Part shown: in pieces, positions 1 to 7,076 of the stretch
How positions within the stretch are numbered: the stretch's first letter is position 1
Layout: every line of letters starts with the position of its first letter
Origin: Aquificaceae bacterium
Lineage (GTDB): Bacteria; Aquificota; Aquificia; Aquificales; Aquificaceae
Assembly: GCA_027014185.1 (NCBI GenBank)
Contig: JALWEK010000134.1
Coordinates: forward strand, 1 to 10,228
Length of the DNA stretch: 10,228 bases
Reading direction: 5' to 3'
Notes under the pieces: generated by a model
Told to the model about the DNA's origin: nothing
Databases searched by the model: none
The model's input: the letters and a program-made list of their open reading frames with translations, nothing else
Translations under genes and position numbers: made by a program

Positions 1-1
1 T

Positions 2-9
2 AGGAGGTG
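2..9 (+). promoter_or_regulatory. Ribosome binding site of ino1
   Basis: AGGAGGTG lies 6 bases before the ATG at 16. It decides the start: the in-frame GTG at 7 falls inside this site and would have no ribosome site of its own. Confidence 0.75.
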
Positions 10-15
10 GAGAGA

Positions 16-1122
16 ATGGCTGGAAAGGTCAGAGTTGCTATAGTGGGGGTAGGAAACTGTGCCAGCTCCCTTGTCCAGGGGATTTACTACTACAAAAAGA
101 AGGGGGGCGTCGGAACGAGCGGCCTCATGCACGAAGATATAGGCGGCTACAAGCCCTGGGATCTTGAGATAGTCGCCGCCTGGGACATAGACGCCAGAAA
201 GGTAGGTAAGGATGTCTCCGAGGCCATTTTCGCACCTCCTAACTGCACCGCGGTGTTTGAGCCCGAAGTCCCCTACATGGGCGTTAAGGTAAGGATGGGG
301 AAGGTTTTAGATGGGTTCGCCCCCCACATGAAGGAGTATCCGGAGGACAGGACCTTCGTCCTTGCGGACGAGGAGGAGGATGAGCTCGAGGACGTGGTGA
401 GGGTTCTAAAGGAGACTCAGGCGGACGTCCTGATAAACTATGTCCCCGTGGGATCTGAACAGGCGGCCAGGTTCTACGCTCAAGCATGCCTGGAGGCCGG
501 AGTATCCTTCATAAACGCGATGCCCACCTTCATAGTCTCCGATCCCGAGTGGGCCAAGAAGTTCGAGGAGAGGGGCATCCCCGTTGTGGGGGACGACATA
601 AAGTCCCAGGTGGGTGCCACGATAGTCCACAGGACGCTGGCCCAGCTGTTCGTCGATAGGGGCGTTAAGCTCGACAGGACCTACCAGCTCAACTTCGGAG
701 GGAACACCGACTTCCTGAACATGCTCGCAAGGGAGAGGCTCAAGACCAAGAAGGTCTCCAAGACTGAGGCGGTGACCTCACTGATACCGAACGGGATGAG
801 CTGGGAGAACGTCCACATAGGCCCATCCGACTGGGTCCCCTGGCTCAAGGACAGGAAGATAGCCTACATAAGGCTAGAGGGAAGGCTCTTCGGGGACGTT
901 CCCATGTACGTGGAGCTCAAACTCGACGTTGAGGACTCCCCCAACAGCGCAGGTTCGATGATAGACGCGGTCAGGTGCGCCAAGCTCGCGAGGGACAGGG
1001 GAATAGGAGGACCACTCTACTCGATAAGCGCCTACACGATGAAGCATCCCCCGATCCAGTACCCCGACTGGCAGGCGAAGAAGATGGTCGAGGAGTTCAT
1101 CAGGGGCGAAAGAGAGAGATAG
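16..1122 (+). CDS. ino1: Inositol-3-phosphate synthase (Ino1)
   Basis: Predicted cytosolic NAD-dependent enzyme that isomerises glucose 6-phosphate to 1L-myo-inositol 1-phosphate. With the ATG at 16 the protein has 368 residues, usual for short prokaryotic Ino1. A Rossmann loop GVGNCASS lies at 11-18. Conserved catalytic-domain stretches include [10 protein letters not shown] (193-202), [13 protein letters not shown] (225-237) and [11 protein letters not shown] (303-313). From memory these match the actinobacterial (Mycobacterium) type closely. A GTG at 7 is also in frame, but the ATG at 16 is preferred because GGAGGTG at 3-9 sits correctly before it and translation from it starts just before the Rossmann strand. 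In thermophiles inositol phosphate feeds di-myo-inositol phosphate or inositol phospholipids; which one applies is not shown here. The 3' end overlaps convergent mqnA by 23 bases. Family assignment is very secure. Confidence 0.96.
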   Translation: MAGKVRVAIVGVGNCASSLVQGIYYYKKKGGVGTSGLMHEDIGGYKPWDLEIVAAWDIDARKVGKDVSEAIFAPPNCTAVFEPEVPYMGVKVRMGKVLDGFAPHMKEYPEDRTFVLADEEEDELEDVVRVLKETQADVLINYVPVGSEQAARFYAQACLEAGVSFINAMPTFIVSDPEWAKKFEERGIPVVGDDIKSQVGATIVHRTLAQLFVDRGVKLDRTYQLNFGGNTDFLNMLARERLKTKKVSKTEAVTSLIPNGMSWENVHIGPSDWVPWLKDRKIAYIRLEGRLFGDVPMYVELKLDVEDSPNSAGSMIDAVRCAKLARDRGIGGPLYSISAYTMKHPPIQYPDWQAKKMVEEFIRGERER

Positions 1123-1846
1123 TCTCAGGGGCGGGCTTGCCCGTCTCCTTTTCCATAAAGGCAAAGAACTTTCCCAAGGATCTTAAATGCTCCCACCCTA
1201 GAGAGTAATCTATGCACTCGGAGAAGTACCTTCTCAAAAACTCTCCGTCCCCCGGCAGCTCCAGTCTTCCAGATCCGAGATCCTCGAAGAACCTCCTGAC
1301 GGAGGTATCAAGACCCTCCTTAAGATCCAGCACAGGCCCGGCCGGGGCGTCCCTGCGGACCAAGAACAGGGCGAAGACGAAGGGAAGGCCCGTCAATCTG
1401 AACCACTCCTCGCCGAGATCGTAGGCGTACGTGAAGGAGCTCCTCAGCTCTATAGCCTCATCTCCTATGGCCAGGAAGGCATCCTCTCCCTCACTCACCT
1501 CCTCAACCTGGAGCCGGTAGTTCTCCTTGAGTATGTACATCAACAAGAACCTTGAGGTAAGGGAGTTCGGAGTTATCCTTACCCTGCGCACTTTTTCTAT
1601 GGGTTTGTTCGAGAGAAGCAGTACCGAGCAGACCCTTCCCCTCGAGGAGACCGATACATTTGGGAGGACCCAGTAGTTCTCCGGATTGAAGAAGTACTCG
1701 GCCGAGGAGACTATACCTGCGTCTATCCTTCCTTCCCTCAGCAGCTTTACAAGTTCCGAGGGATGCCCCTCGATTACTTCGAAGCCCTTTAGACTGTAGA
1801 ATAGGGGTAGGGCGTTCAGGTAGCTTACCTTCCCTATCCGGAGCAT
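1100..1846 (-). CDS. mqnA: Chorismate dehydratase MqnA (futalosine pathway)
   Basis: Predicted to remove water from chorismate to give 3-[(1-carboxyvinyl)oxy]benzoate, the first step of the futalosine route to menaquinone. The 248-residue protein begins with the family hallmark [14 protein letters not shown] (4-17). It continues with [14 protein letters not shown] (39-52), [13 protein letters not shown] (71-83) and [12 protein letters not shown] (95-106), the pattern of the periplasmic-binding-protein-like MqnA fold. There is no signal peptide, which fits a cytosolic enzyme rather than a transport protein. It lies 41 bases downstream of trpD, which also uses chorismate, but the gap holds a -10-like hexamer and no ribosome site, so it may have its own leaderless transcript. 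MqnD has a related fold, but the N-terminal YLN motif favours MqnA. The 3' end overlaps ino1. Confidence 0.93.
   Translation of the reverse strand: MLRIGKVSYLNALPLFYSLKGFEVIEGHPSELVKLLREGRIDAGIVSSAEYFFNPENYWVLPNVSVSSRGRVCSVLLLSNKPIEKVRRVRITPNSLTSRFLLMYILKENYRLQVEEVSEGEDAFLAIGDEAIELRSSFTYAYDLGEEWFRLTGLPFVFALFLVRRDAPAGPVLDLKEGLDTSVRRFFEDLGSGRLELPGDGEFLRRYFSECIDYSLGWEHLRSLGKFFAFMEKETGKPAPETISLFRP
1128..1152 (+). terminator. Possible intrinsic terminator of ino1 inside the mqnA coding end
   Basis: Just after the ino1 stop, bases 1128-1135 can pair with 1140-1147, mostly G-C with two G-U pairs. They close a CTTG loop (1136-1139) on a G-C pair; G(CUUG)C is a known very stable tetraloop. A short T run (1149-1152) follows at once. 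The shape fits a Rho-independent terminator for ino1. It lies within the 3' coding part of mqnA on the other strand, so protein coding also constrains the sequence. The T run is short, so strength is uncertain. Confidence 0.45.
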
Positions 1847-1852
1847 GGGTAA

Positions 1853-1858
1853 ATTTTA
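1853..1858 (-). promoter_or_regulatory. Candidate -10 element of mqnA (leaderless)
   Basis: On the minus strand TAAAAT (5 of 6 matches to TATAAT) ends 6 bases before the mqnA ATG. No Shine-Dalgarno sequence is present. Transcription starting about 7 bases after the hexamer would begin at or next to the ATG. I found no convincing -35 box. Confidence 0.45.
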
Positions 1859-1887
1859 AGGTTTCTCGTGGAGTTTGACACTGAGCT

Positions 1888-2907
1888 TCACAACCTATTC
1901 GATAGCTCAACGAACTCCTCGAGCTTTCTCTTAGCCTTCCCGCTGTCTATCGACTCCTTAGCAATCTCGAGGGCTTCCCTTCTGTCCTCCGTCCTGCCGC
2001 TCGCCAGTATGCCGAAGGTAGCGTTCAGGAGGACTATGTCCCTGTGGGGTCCCTCCTCTCCCTCTAGAACGGAGAAACCGAGCCTGAAGCTCTCCTCCGG
2101 AGAGGATATGCAAACCTGGGCGAGCTCCTTCCTCTCTATGCCCAGCTCCTCTGGGACGAACTCGTAGAGCTTCACCTCTCCCCGAGAGACCTCTCCAACA
2201 ACCGTAGCGTCCGATACGGAAACCTCGTCTATACCGTCCTTGCCGTGGACCACGAAGGCCTTTATTATCCCTAGCCTCTTCAGAACGTGGGCGAGCTTAT
2301 CCACCAGATCCTCCGAGAAGACCCCCAGGATCTGCCTTTTGGCCCCCGCCGGGTTCGAGAGGGGGCCTATGAGGTTGAATATAGATCTGACGCCGACCTC
2401 CCTCCTCGGACCTATCACCCTCTTCATCGCTGGATGGAATAGGGGGGCGAACATGAAGCCTATCCCTATCTCCTCTATCATCCTCGCCACCTTGTCCGCA
2501 GGAAGGTCTATCTTCGCCCCTGCCTGCTCCAGAAAGTCCGCGCTCCCGCACCTGGAGGAGACCGATCTGTTTCCGTGTTTTGCAACCCTGACCCCGGCCC
2601 CCGCCAGTACGAAGGCGGTTACCGTAGAGACGTTGAAGGTTCCGGACTTGTCTCCCCCAGTTCCGCAGGTATCCACGAGGTCTTCCGGGTTGGAGACCTC
2701 AACCTTAGTGGCCCTCTCTCTGAAGAACCTTCCCGCACCCTCTATCTCCTCCACCGTTTCACCCTTCATCTTGGTTCCCATTATGAAGGCGCCGATCTGG
2801 GCGTCGGTAGCGCTTCCGTCCACTATCTCCACGAGGGCGCTGTAAACCTCTTCTGCGCTGAGGTTTTCCTTTTCCGAGAGCTTGTGGAGTATATTTCTCA
2901 TGTCCAT
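1888..2907 (-). CDS. trpD: Anthranilate phosphoribosyltransferase TrpD
   Basis: Transfers the phosphoribosyl group of PRPP to anthranilate, the second committed step of tryptophan synthesis. The 339-residue length is typical of a stand-alone TrpD. Visible motifs, in order, are the PRPP loop CGTGGDKSGTFNVST (81-95), KHGNRSVSSRCGSADFLE (110-127), GPRREVGVRSIFNLIGPLSNP (166-186) and the metal-binding Asp-Glu pair in GIDEVSV (225-231). No glutamine amidotransferase domain is fused, and no other trp gene is visible nearby, so the pathway genes appear scattered. It diverges from trmH across 22 bases. ATG codons at residues 1 and 3 are both possible; the first is used because it is 7 bases from a -10-like hexamer. 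No ribosome site precedes it. Confidence 0.97.
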   Translation of the reverse strand: MDMRNILHKLSEKENLSAEEVYSALVEIVDGSATDAQIGAFIMGTKMKGETVEEIEGAGRFFRERATKVEVSNPEDLVDTCGTGGDKSGTFNVSTVTAFVLAGAGVRVAKHGNRSVSSRCGSADFLEQAGAKIDLPADKVARMIEEIGIGFMFAPLFHPAMKRVIGPRREVGVRSIFNLIGPLSNPAGAKRQILGVFSEDLVDKLAHVLKRLGIIKAFVVHGKDGIDEVSVSDATVVGEVSRGEVKLYEFVPEELGIERKELAQVCISSPEESFRLGFSVLEGEEGPHRDIVLLNATFGILASGRTEDRREALEIAKESIDSGKAKRKLEEFVELSNRL

Positions 2908-2929
2908 GGTTTAAATTCTATATCAGGTC
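2908..2929. promoter_or_regulatory. Divergent trpD/trmH promoter gap, probably leaderless both ways
   Basis: Only 22 bases separate the two start codons. On the minus strand TAGAAT (2915-2920; 5 of 6 matches) ends 7 bases before the trpD ATG. On the plus strand TATATC (2919-2924) ends 5 bases before the trmH ATG. The hexamers overlap by two bases, so the two promoters would compete. Neither gene has a usable Shine-Dalgarno sequence; the AGG at 2925-2927 is too close to the trmH ATG. The -35 regions would have to lie inside the opposite coding sequences and are not obvious. Confidence 0.5.
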
Positions 2930-3562
2930 ATGGATAGAAGGTATCTCGTCTTGGAAAGGAGGTTGGAGAGGTTCAGAGAGGTTCTGAGAAGGAGGCAGAA
3001 GGATCTAGTAGTTTTTGCAGAGAACGTAAAGAACGAGCACAACTTCTCCGCGATACTCAGGACCTGCGACGCTGTGGGCGTTCACAGGGTCTATTACTAC
3101 TACGAGGGCAGAGGTGATGTGAGCATAAATGAAGGAATAACCCTTGGAGCCCACAGATGGATCTTCCTAGAGAGGGTGGAGAGTCCCGTTGAGCGTATTG
3201 AGATGATGAGAAGGGAAGGCTTCCAGATCGTGGCTACCTGGATAGGGGAGGACAGCGTGGACTTCAGAAGTGTGGACTATACAAGACCGACAGTTGTAGT
3301 GGTCGGCAACGAGCTTGACGGCGTATCTAGAGAAGTAGCCGATCTGGCGGATGCGAAGATCATAATACCTATGATGGGTATGGTTAGGAGCCTGAACGTG
3401 TCCGTGGCAACCGCTGTTATCCTGTACGAAGCCGAGCGGCAGAGGCAGGAGAAAGGTATGTACGACAGGCCTAGCCTCAGCGATGAAGAGATAGAGGAGA
3501 TCATCGAGAGATGGGCCTTTGAGGAGGTAATAAGGAGAAGGAAGCCGGAGGTAAGGAGCTGA
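2930..3562 (+). CDS. trmH: TrmH-type tRNA 2'-O-methyltransferase (SPOUT family)
   Basis: Predicted SAM-dependent methyltransferase that modifies the 2'-hydroxyl of a guanosine, most likely G18 in the tRNA D-loop. The 210-residue protein carries all three SpoU motifs. Motif 1 is NEHNFSAILRTCDAVG (35-50), with the catalytic-type Arg44. Motif 2 is VVGNELDGVS (124-133). Motif 3 is IPMMGMVRSLNVSVATAVILYE (146-167), which forms the trefoil-knot SAM site. The N-terminal helical segment and the C-terminal tail rich in Glu and Arg resemble the TrmH extensions that bind tRNA. Substrate choice within the SpoU family cannot be fixed by eye; TrmH rather than RlmB fits the short length and the lack of an RlmB-type N-terminal domain. 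It is the first gene of a plus-strand unit, and its TGA overlaps the likely coaBC start. Confidence 0.9.
   Translation: MDRRYLVLERRLERFREVLRRRQKDLVVFAENVKNEHNFSAILRTCDAVGVHRVYYYYEGRGDVSINEGITLGAHRWIFLERVESPVERIEMMRREGFQIVATWIGEDSVDFRSVDYTRPTVVVVGNELDGVSREVADLADAKIIIPMMGMVRSLNVSVATAVILYEAERQRQEKGMYDRPSLSDEEIEEIIERWAFEEVIRRRKPEVRS
3547..3552 (+). promoter_or_regulatory. Ribosome binding site for the CTG start of coaBC
   Basis: GGAGGT inside the trmH 3' end lies 6 bases before CTG 3559. This normal spacing supports CTG as the start. A second purine run, AAGGAG at 3553-3558, could instead serve the ATA at 3568 with 9 bases of spacing. Confidence 0.6.
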
Positions 3563-4731
3563 GGTATATAGAAGGTAAGAAGGTTCTTCTAGGCGTAAGC
3601 GGAGGCATAGCGGCCTACAAGGTGGCCTCTGTAATTAGGGAGCTCAGAAAGATAGGAGCACAGGTCAGGGTCGTGATGACACCCTTCTCCACCCAGTTCG
3701 TGGGGAAGCTCACCTTCGAAACCCTCTCGGGAAACAAGGTCTTTACAGACTGGGATAAAGATCCCTTAGCCCACATAAACCTCGCCCGCTGGGCGAACGT
3801 GTTTCTCATAGCCCCCTGCACGGTGAACACTCTATCCAAGATCGCCCTGGGGATAGGGGACAACCTGCTGACCACAACGGTTCTGGCCTATAAAGGGCCC
3901 CTGCTCCTGGCTCCGGCTGCGAACACGGTTATGTACAAGAACCCTGCGGTTCAGGAAAACATAGAGAAGCTTAGAAGCAGAGGTGTTCTGATAGTAGAAC
4001 CAGAATGGGGAATCCTCGCCTGCGAGGAGGAGGGAGAGGGAAAGCTGGCGAGCGAGAAGAGGTTAATCGACTGGGTTCTCTGGGCCCTCCATCCCAAACC
4101 CCTCGAGGGCAAGAAGGTCCTGATAACATGCGGCGCAACGAGGGAGTACATAGATCCTGTGAGGTTTATCTCGAACGAGTCGAGCGGTGAGATGGGCTTC
4201 TCCCTCGCCAGGGTGGCAAGATGGCTGGGTGCGGAGGTCAGGGTGATCGCAGGGTTCACAACGGCGGATGAACCTCCTGAGGTGCACATAAAGAGGGTGA
4301 GAACGAGCGAGGATATGCTTAGGGAGACTCTGAAAGAGTTTGAGGATTCTGACATCGTGATAATGAACGCCGCCGTTGCCGACTACAGACCGGAAGGTAC
4401 CTACGAGAGCAAGATAAAGAAGCGCGAACATCTGACCTTAGAACTCGAGAAGACCCCCGACGTACTTGAGGAGCTCGGGAAGAGGAAGAAGAGCCAGATG
4501 CTCGTTGGCTTTGCCCTCGAGAGCGAGCAGCTTGTGGAGAACGCCCGCGAAAAGCTGAGGAGAAAGAACTTGGACATGATAGTGGCGAACCCGGTGGATG
4601 TGATGGGAGCGGGCCATCACAGGGGCTACATAGTTACGGAGGAGGCAGTTCATGAGTTCGAGTTCAACTCTAAGATGGAGAGCGCGTATAACATAATGGA
4701 GAGGGTGCTGGAGCTGTATTCAAAGAGATGA
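3559..4731 (+). CDS. coaBC: Bifunctional CoaBC (phosphopantothenoylcysteine synthase/decarboxylase)
   Basis: Makes 4'-phosphopantetheine for coenzyme A by joining cysteine to 4'-phosphopantothenate (CoaB) and decarboxylating the product (CoaC). The first regular start, GTG 3622, would remove the flavin-binding motif LLGVSGGIAAYK, which is intact upstream in the same frame. The frame is open back to a TGA at 3520, and no ATG, GTG or TTG occurs between. I therefore take CTG 3559 as the start, giving 390 residues. CoaC part: flavin motif 10-21, His72, Asn122 in PAANTVM and Cys155 in ACEEEG. All three sit three residues before the E. coli counterparts as I recall them (H75, N125, C158). CoaB part: ITCGATREYIDPVRFISN (189-206), NAAVADYRP (270-278) and KIKK (285-288). 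Length and domain order are normal for CoaBC. Function is secure; the exact start is not. Confidence 0.93.
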   Translation: MRYIEGKKVLLGVSGGIAAYKVASVIRELRKIGAQVRVVMTPFSTQFVGKLTFETLSGNKVFTDWDKDPLAHINLARWANVFLIAPCTVNTLSKIALGIGDNLLTTTVLAYKGPLLLAPAANTVMYKNPAVQENIEKLRSRGVLIVEPEWGILACEEEGEGKLASEKRLIDWVLWALHPKPLEGKKVLITCGATREYIDPVRFISNESSGEMGFSLARVARWLGAEVRVIAGFTTADEPPEVHIKRVRTSEDMLRETLKEFEDSDIVIMNAAVADYRPEGTYESKIKKREHLTLELEKTPDVLEELGKRKKSQMLVGFALESEQLVENAREKLRRKNLDMIVANPVDVMGAGHHRGYIVTEEAVHEFEFNSKMESAYNIMERVLELYSKR

Positions 4732-5798
4732 GAAAGGGTATAGCGAACCTTCCCCTCCACTACGGTAAGGCTCCCCCTTGGCTCTTCAGGAGGATGGTCG
4801 AGCTCTCCAGAAGCATCGTTGAGCTGGTAGTCATGGAGCACGGGAGGAGGACGCTCCTAGAGAGACTGTCGGACCCTTACTGGTTCCAGTCCTTGGGATG
4901 CGTTCTTGGATTCGACTGGCACTCGAGCGGTTTAACCACGACCGTCTGCGGAGCGATCAAGGAGGCCCTCAAAGATTTGGAAGGAGATTTGGGCCTTTAC
5001 ATGGCGGGCGGTAAGGGTAAGGCCGCCCTCAACACCCCCACCGAGCTCGAGATCATAGGGGACAGGTTCGGTGTGGAGGTTCAGATCCTCAAGGAGATAA
5101 GCAGATTGACGGCCAAGGTGGACAACGCCCTACTCCAGGACGGCTACCAGCTCTACCATCACACTATCATCTTCACCCCGGAGGGGGACTGGGCCGTTGT
5201 GCAGCAGGGGATGAACACGGAGGAAAGACTCGCTAGGAGGTACCACTGGCTTGGGGAGGATCTGAAGAGCTTTGTAGAAGAGCCCCACTCGGGTATATCC
5301 GCCCAGAAGGTGCACGAGAAAATACTCCTCGACCTGACCTCTAAGGGATCTAAGGGAACCAGAAGAGCCATAGCCGAACTTCTAAAGGATAAGGGCACGC
5401 TTCTGAAGGAGCTCGACACCATAAGAAGACTCGATCTACCCAGAAGGCATTACATAACCCCAAAGGACTTCAACGTGGATAGCCTGAAGAAAACGGTCTC
5501 GAAGCTCGAAGGTATAGAGGACTTCGAAGATGTCCTTAGGGTAAGGGGTGTGGGTCCGAAGATGCTAAGGGCCTTAGCCCTCGTGAGCGAACTTCTCTAC
5601 GGGGCCAAACCCTCCTTCGAAGATCCCGCAAGGTACAGCTTCGCCCACGGCGGAAAGGACGGCCATCCCTACCCTGTCAGGAAGGACATATACGACGTCA
5701 CGATCGAAACCCTCAAGAAGGCGATAGAGAGGGCGAAGGTGGGGAACAGGGAGAAGGTAGAGGCTATAAAGCGCCTCTCAAAGATACTCAACGACTGA
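4728..5798 (+). CDS. DUF763 family protein of unknown function
   Basis: I recognise this as a member of DUF763, a family found mainly in archaea and thermophilic bacteria, with no function I can state. The 356-residue protein starts RKGIANLPLHYGKAPPWLF, the usual N-terminus, so the start is firm. Polar, probably conserved motifs suggest an enzyme: DWHSSG (63-68), AGGKGK (93-98), KVDNALLQDGYQLYHH (130-145), YHW (172-174), EPHSG (185-189) and FAHGGKDGHPYPV (305-317). Residues 265-292, with VRGVGPKMLRALALVSELL, look like a helix-hairpin-helix element, which would suggest DNA or RNA binding; that is inference. There is no signal peptide or membrane segment. The ATG overlaps the coaBC stop (ATGA) without a strong ribosome site, suggesting translational coupling. 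The 3' end overlaps convergent aroA by 21 bases. Confidence 0.85.
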   Translation: MRKGIANLPLHYGKAPPWLFRRMVELSRSIVELVVMEHGRRTLLERLSDPYWFQSLGCVLGFDWHSSGLTTTVCGAIKEALKDLEGDLGLYMAGGKGKAALNTPTELEIIGDRFGVEVQILKEISRLTAKVDNALLQDGYQLYHHTIIFTPEGDWAVVQQGMNTEERLARRYHWLGEDLKSFVEEPHSGISAQKVHEKILLDLTSKGSKGTRRAIAELLKDKGTLLKELDTIRRLDLPRRHYITPKDFNVDSLKKTVSKLEGIEDFEDVLRVRGVGPKMLRALALVSELLYGAKPSFEDPARYSFAHGGKDGHPYPVRKDIYDVTIETLKKAIERAKVGNREKVEAIKRLSKILND

Positions 5799-7076
5799 GC
5801 TAAGGTCTTCAAAGAAACGTGGGTAGGATATCCTCACACACTCTGGGTTGTCTATAAGCGTCTCCCCCTCCGCCAAAAGCCCAGCAACTGTGAAGGCCAT
5901 AGCTATCCTGTGATCTCCGAAGGTCTCCACCTTGGTCCCCTTTAGCTTCTCCACACCCTCTATGACGAAGCCGTCCTCCAGCTCCTCCACCTTTGCACCC
6001 ATAGCTCTCAGGTTCTTTACGATGGCTCTTATCCTGTCACTCTCCTTTACCCTGAGTTCCTTCGCTCCCCTCACTTCAGACACGCCTTCAGAGAGGGCCA
6101 TGACGACCGCAAGTATAGGGATCTCGTCTATCATGGTGGGGACTTCCTCTGGATAGACCTTCACACCCCTGAGCTTTCTGCCCGACCTCACCCTTATATC
6201 GGCCACGGGCTCTCCGGACACCTCCCTCTCGTTCTCGTACTCGAGATCCGCTCCCATCTCCCTCAGCTTCCTGTAAAACCCGTCCCTGGTTGGGTTCACC
6301 AGAACCTCCTTCAGGAGGAGCTCTCCCGCAGGAGCCAAAACTGTCAGGGCACAGAAGAAGGCCGCCGAAGACGGATCCGCCGGGCAGAAGACTTCCCTAC
6401 CTTCCAGCTCCTGGCCTCCCCTGAGCTTTATCAGATGCCCTCCCTCTTCCGGTACCGCCACGAGGCTCGCTCCGAAGAAGGTGAGCATCCTCTCCGTGTG
6501 ATCCCTAGAAAGGACTGGCTCCAGTATCTCGGTAGTGCCCTCAGCCCTGAGGCCTGCTATGAGGAGGGAGCTCTTGACCTGAGCGGAGGACCTCTTGTTG
6601 AAGTAGGAGATCCCCTTGAGATCGCCGCCTCTGACCGAGACCGGGAGCTTGTTTCCCATCTCTCTGCCGTCCAGCCTTGCCCCCATCTCCCTCAAGGGCT
6701 CGACAACCCTCAGCATGGGCCTCTGCCTGAGGCTCTCGTCCCCCGTGATCACGCTAAAGAAGGGCTGTGTGGCGAGAACGCCCATACATATCCTCGCCGT
6801 GGTCCCTGAGTTCTTTGCATCCAGAACATCGGAAGGCTCCTCGAAGAGGAAGTTCCTGCCCTCTATGGTAAGCTCCTCGCCCTCCTCTTTTATGTCTGTC
6901 CCCAGCGCCTTGAACAGGTTCAGGGTGGCCAGGGTGTCCTCCGATCTGAGCCAGCTCTTTACCCTTGTCTTTCCCCTTGCAACCGCTCCAAGTATAACAG
7001 CCCTGTGGGATATGGATTTGTCAGAGGGGACCCTGAGCTCGCCTCTAACCCTCTTTAACCTCCCTTCGATCTTCAT
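5778..7076 (-). CDS. aroA: EPSP synthase AroA (3-phosphoshikimate 1-carboxyvinyltransferase)
   Basis: Condenses shikimate 3-phosphate with phosphoenolpyruvate, the sixth shikimate-pathway step. The frame stays open upstream to 7235, but the ATG at 7076 is chosen because it gives the normal N-terminus (MKIEGRLKRVRGELRVPSDKS) and an ATGA overlap with tyrA; the product has 432 residues. Motifs: SDKSISHR (18-25), NSGTTAR (89-95) with the active-site Gly91, RPM (119-121), SAQVK (164-168), RDHTE (191-195), NPTR (261-264), catalytic-type Asp317 in MIDEIP, KESDR (344-348) and GDHR (387-390). RDHTE, SAQVK and NPTR are class II EPSP synthase signatures; the usual GDKS is SDKS here. It is the last gene of the minus-strand block, with only a weak ribosome site, so coupling to tyrA is likely. 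It is complete. Confidence 0.97.
   Translation of the reverse strand: MKIEGRLKRVRGELRVPSDKSISHRAVILGAVARGKTRVKSWLRSEDTLATLNLFKALGTDIKEEGEELTIEGRNFLFEEPSDVLDAKNSGTTARICMGVLATQPFFSVITGDESLRQRPMLRVVEPLREMGARLDGREMGNKLPVSVRGGDLKGISYFNKRSSAQVKSSLLIAGLRAEGTTEILEPVLSRDHTERMLTFFGASLVAVPEEGGHLIKLRGGQELEGREVFCPADPSSAAFFCALTVLAPAGELLLKEVLVNPTRDGFYRKLREMGADLEYENEREVSGEPVADIRVRSGRKLRGVKVYPEEVPTMIDEIPILAVVMALSEGVSEVRGAKELRVKESDRIRAIVKNLRAMGAKVEELEDGFVIEGVEKLKGTKVETFGDHRIAMAFTVAGLLAEGETLIDNPECVRISYPRFFEDLSSVVEYL

Noticed and set aside
1875..1903. A perfect TTGACA on the plus strand at 1875-1880, a possible antisense promoter into trpD.
   Set aside because: At a spacing of 17 the -10 position reads TTCGAT, which is poor, and no gene lies downstream on that strand.
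1503..1910. A 135-codon minus-strand frame overlapping mqnA in another frame.
   Set aside because: It runs out of frame through mqnA and into trpD; it has no motif and no ribosome site, while mqnA explains the DNA.
2240..2845. A 201-codon open frame on the plus strand, opposite trpD.
   Set aside because: It is antisense to a complete, motif-rich trpD. It is rich in Ser, Pro, Thr and Leu as expected of the reverse of a coding strand, and I see no domain or ribosome site.
5828..5837. Perfect 10-base palindrome AGGATATCCT near the convergent DUF763/aroA ends.
   Set aside because: It encodes AroA residues, has no loop or T run and no repeat elsewhere that I noticed. A terminator or operator call is not supported.
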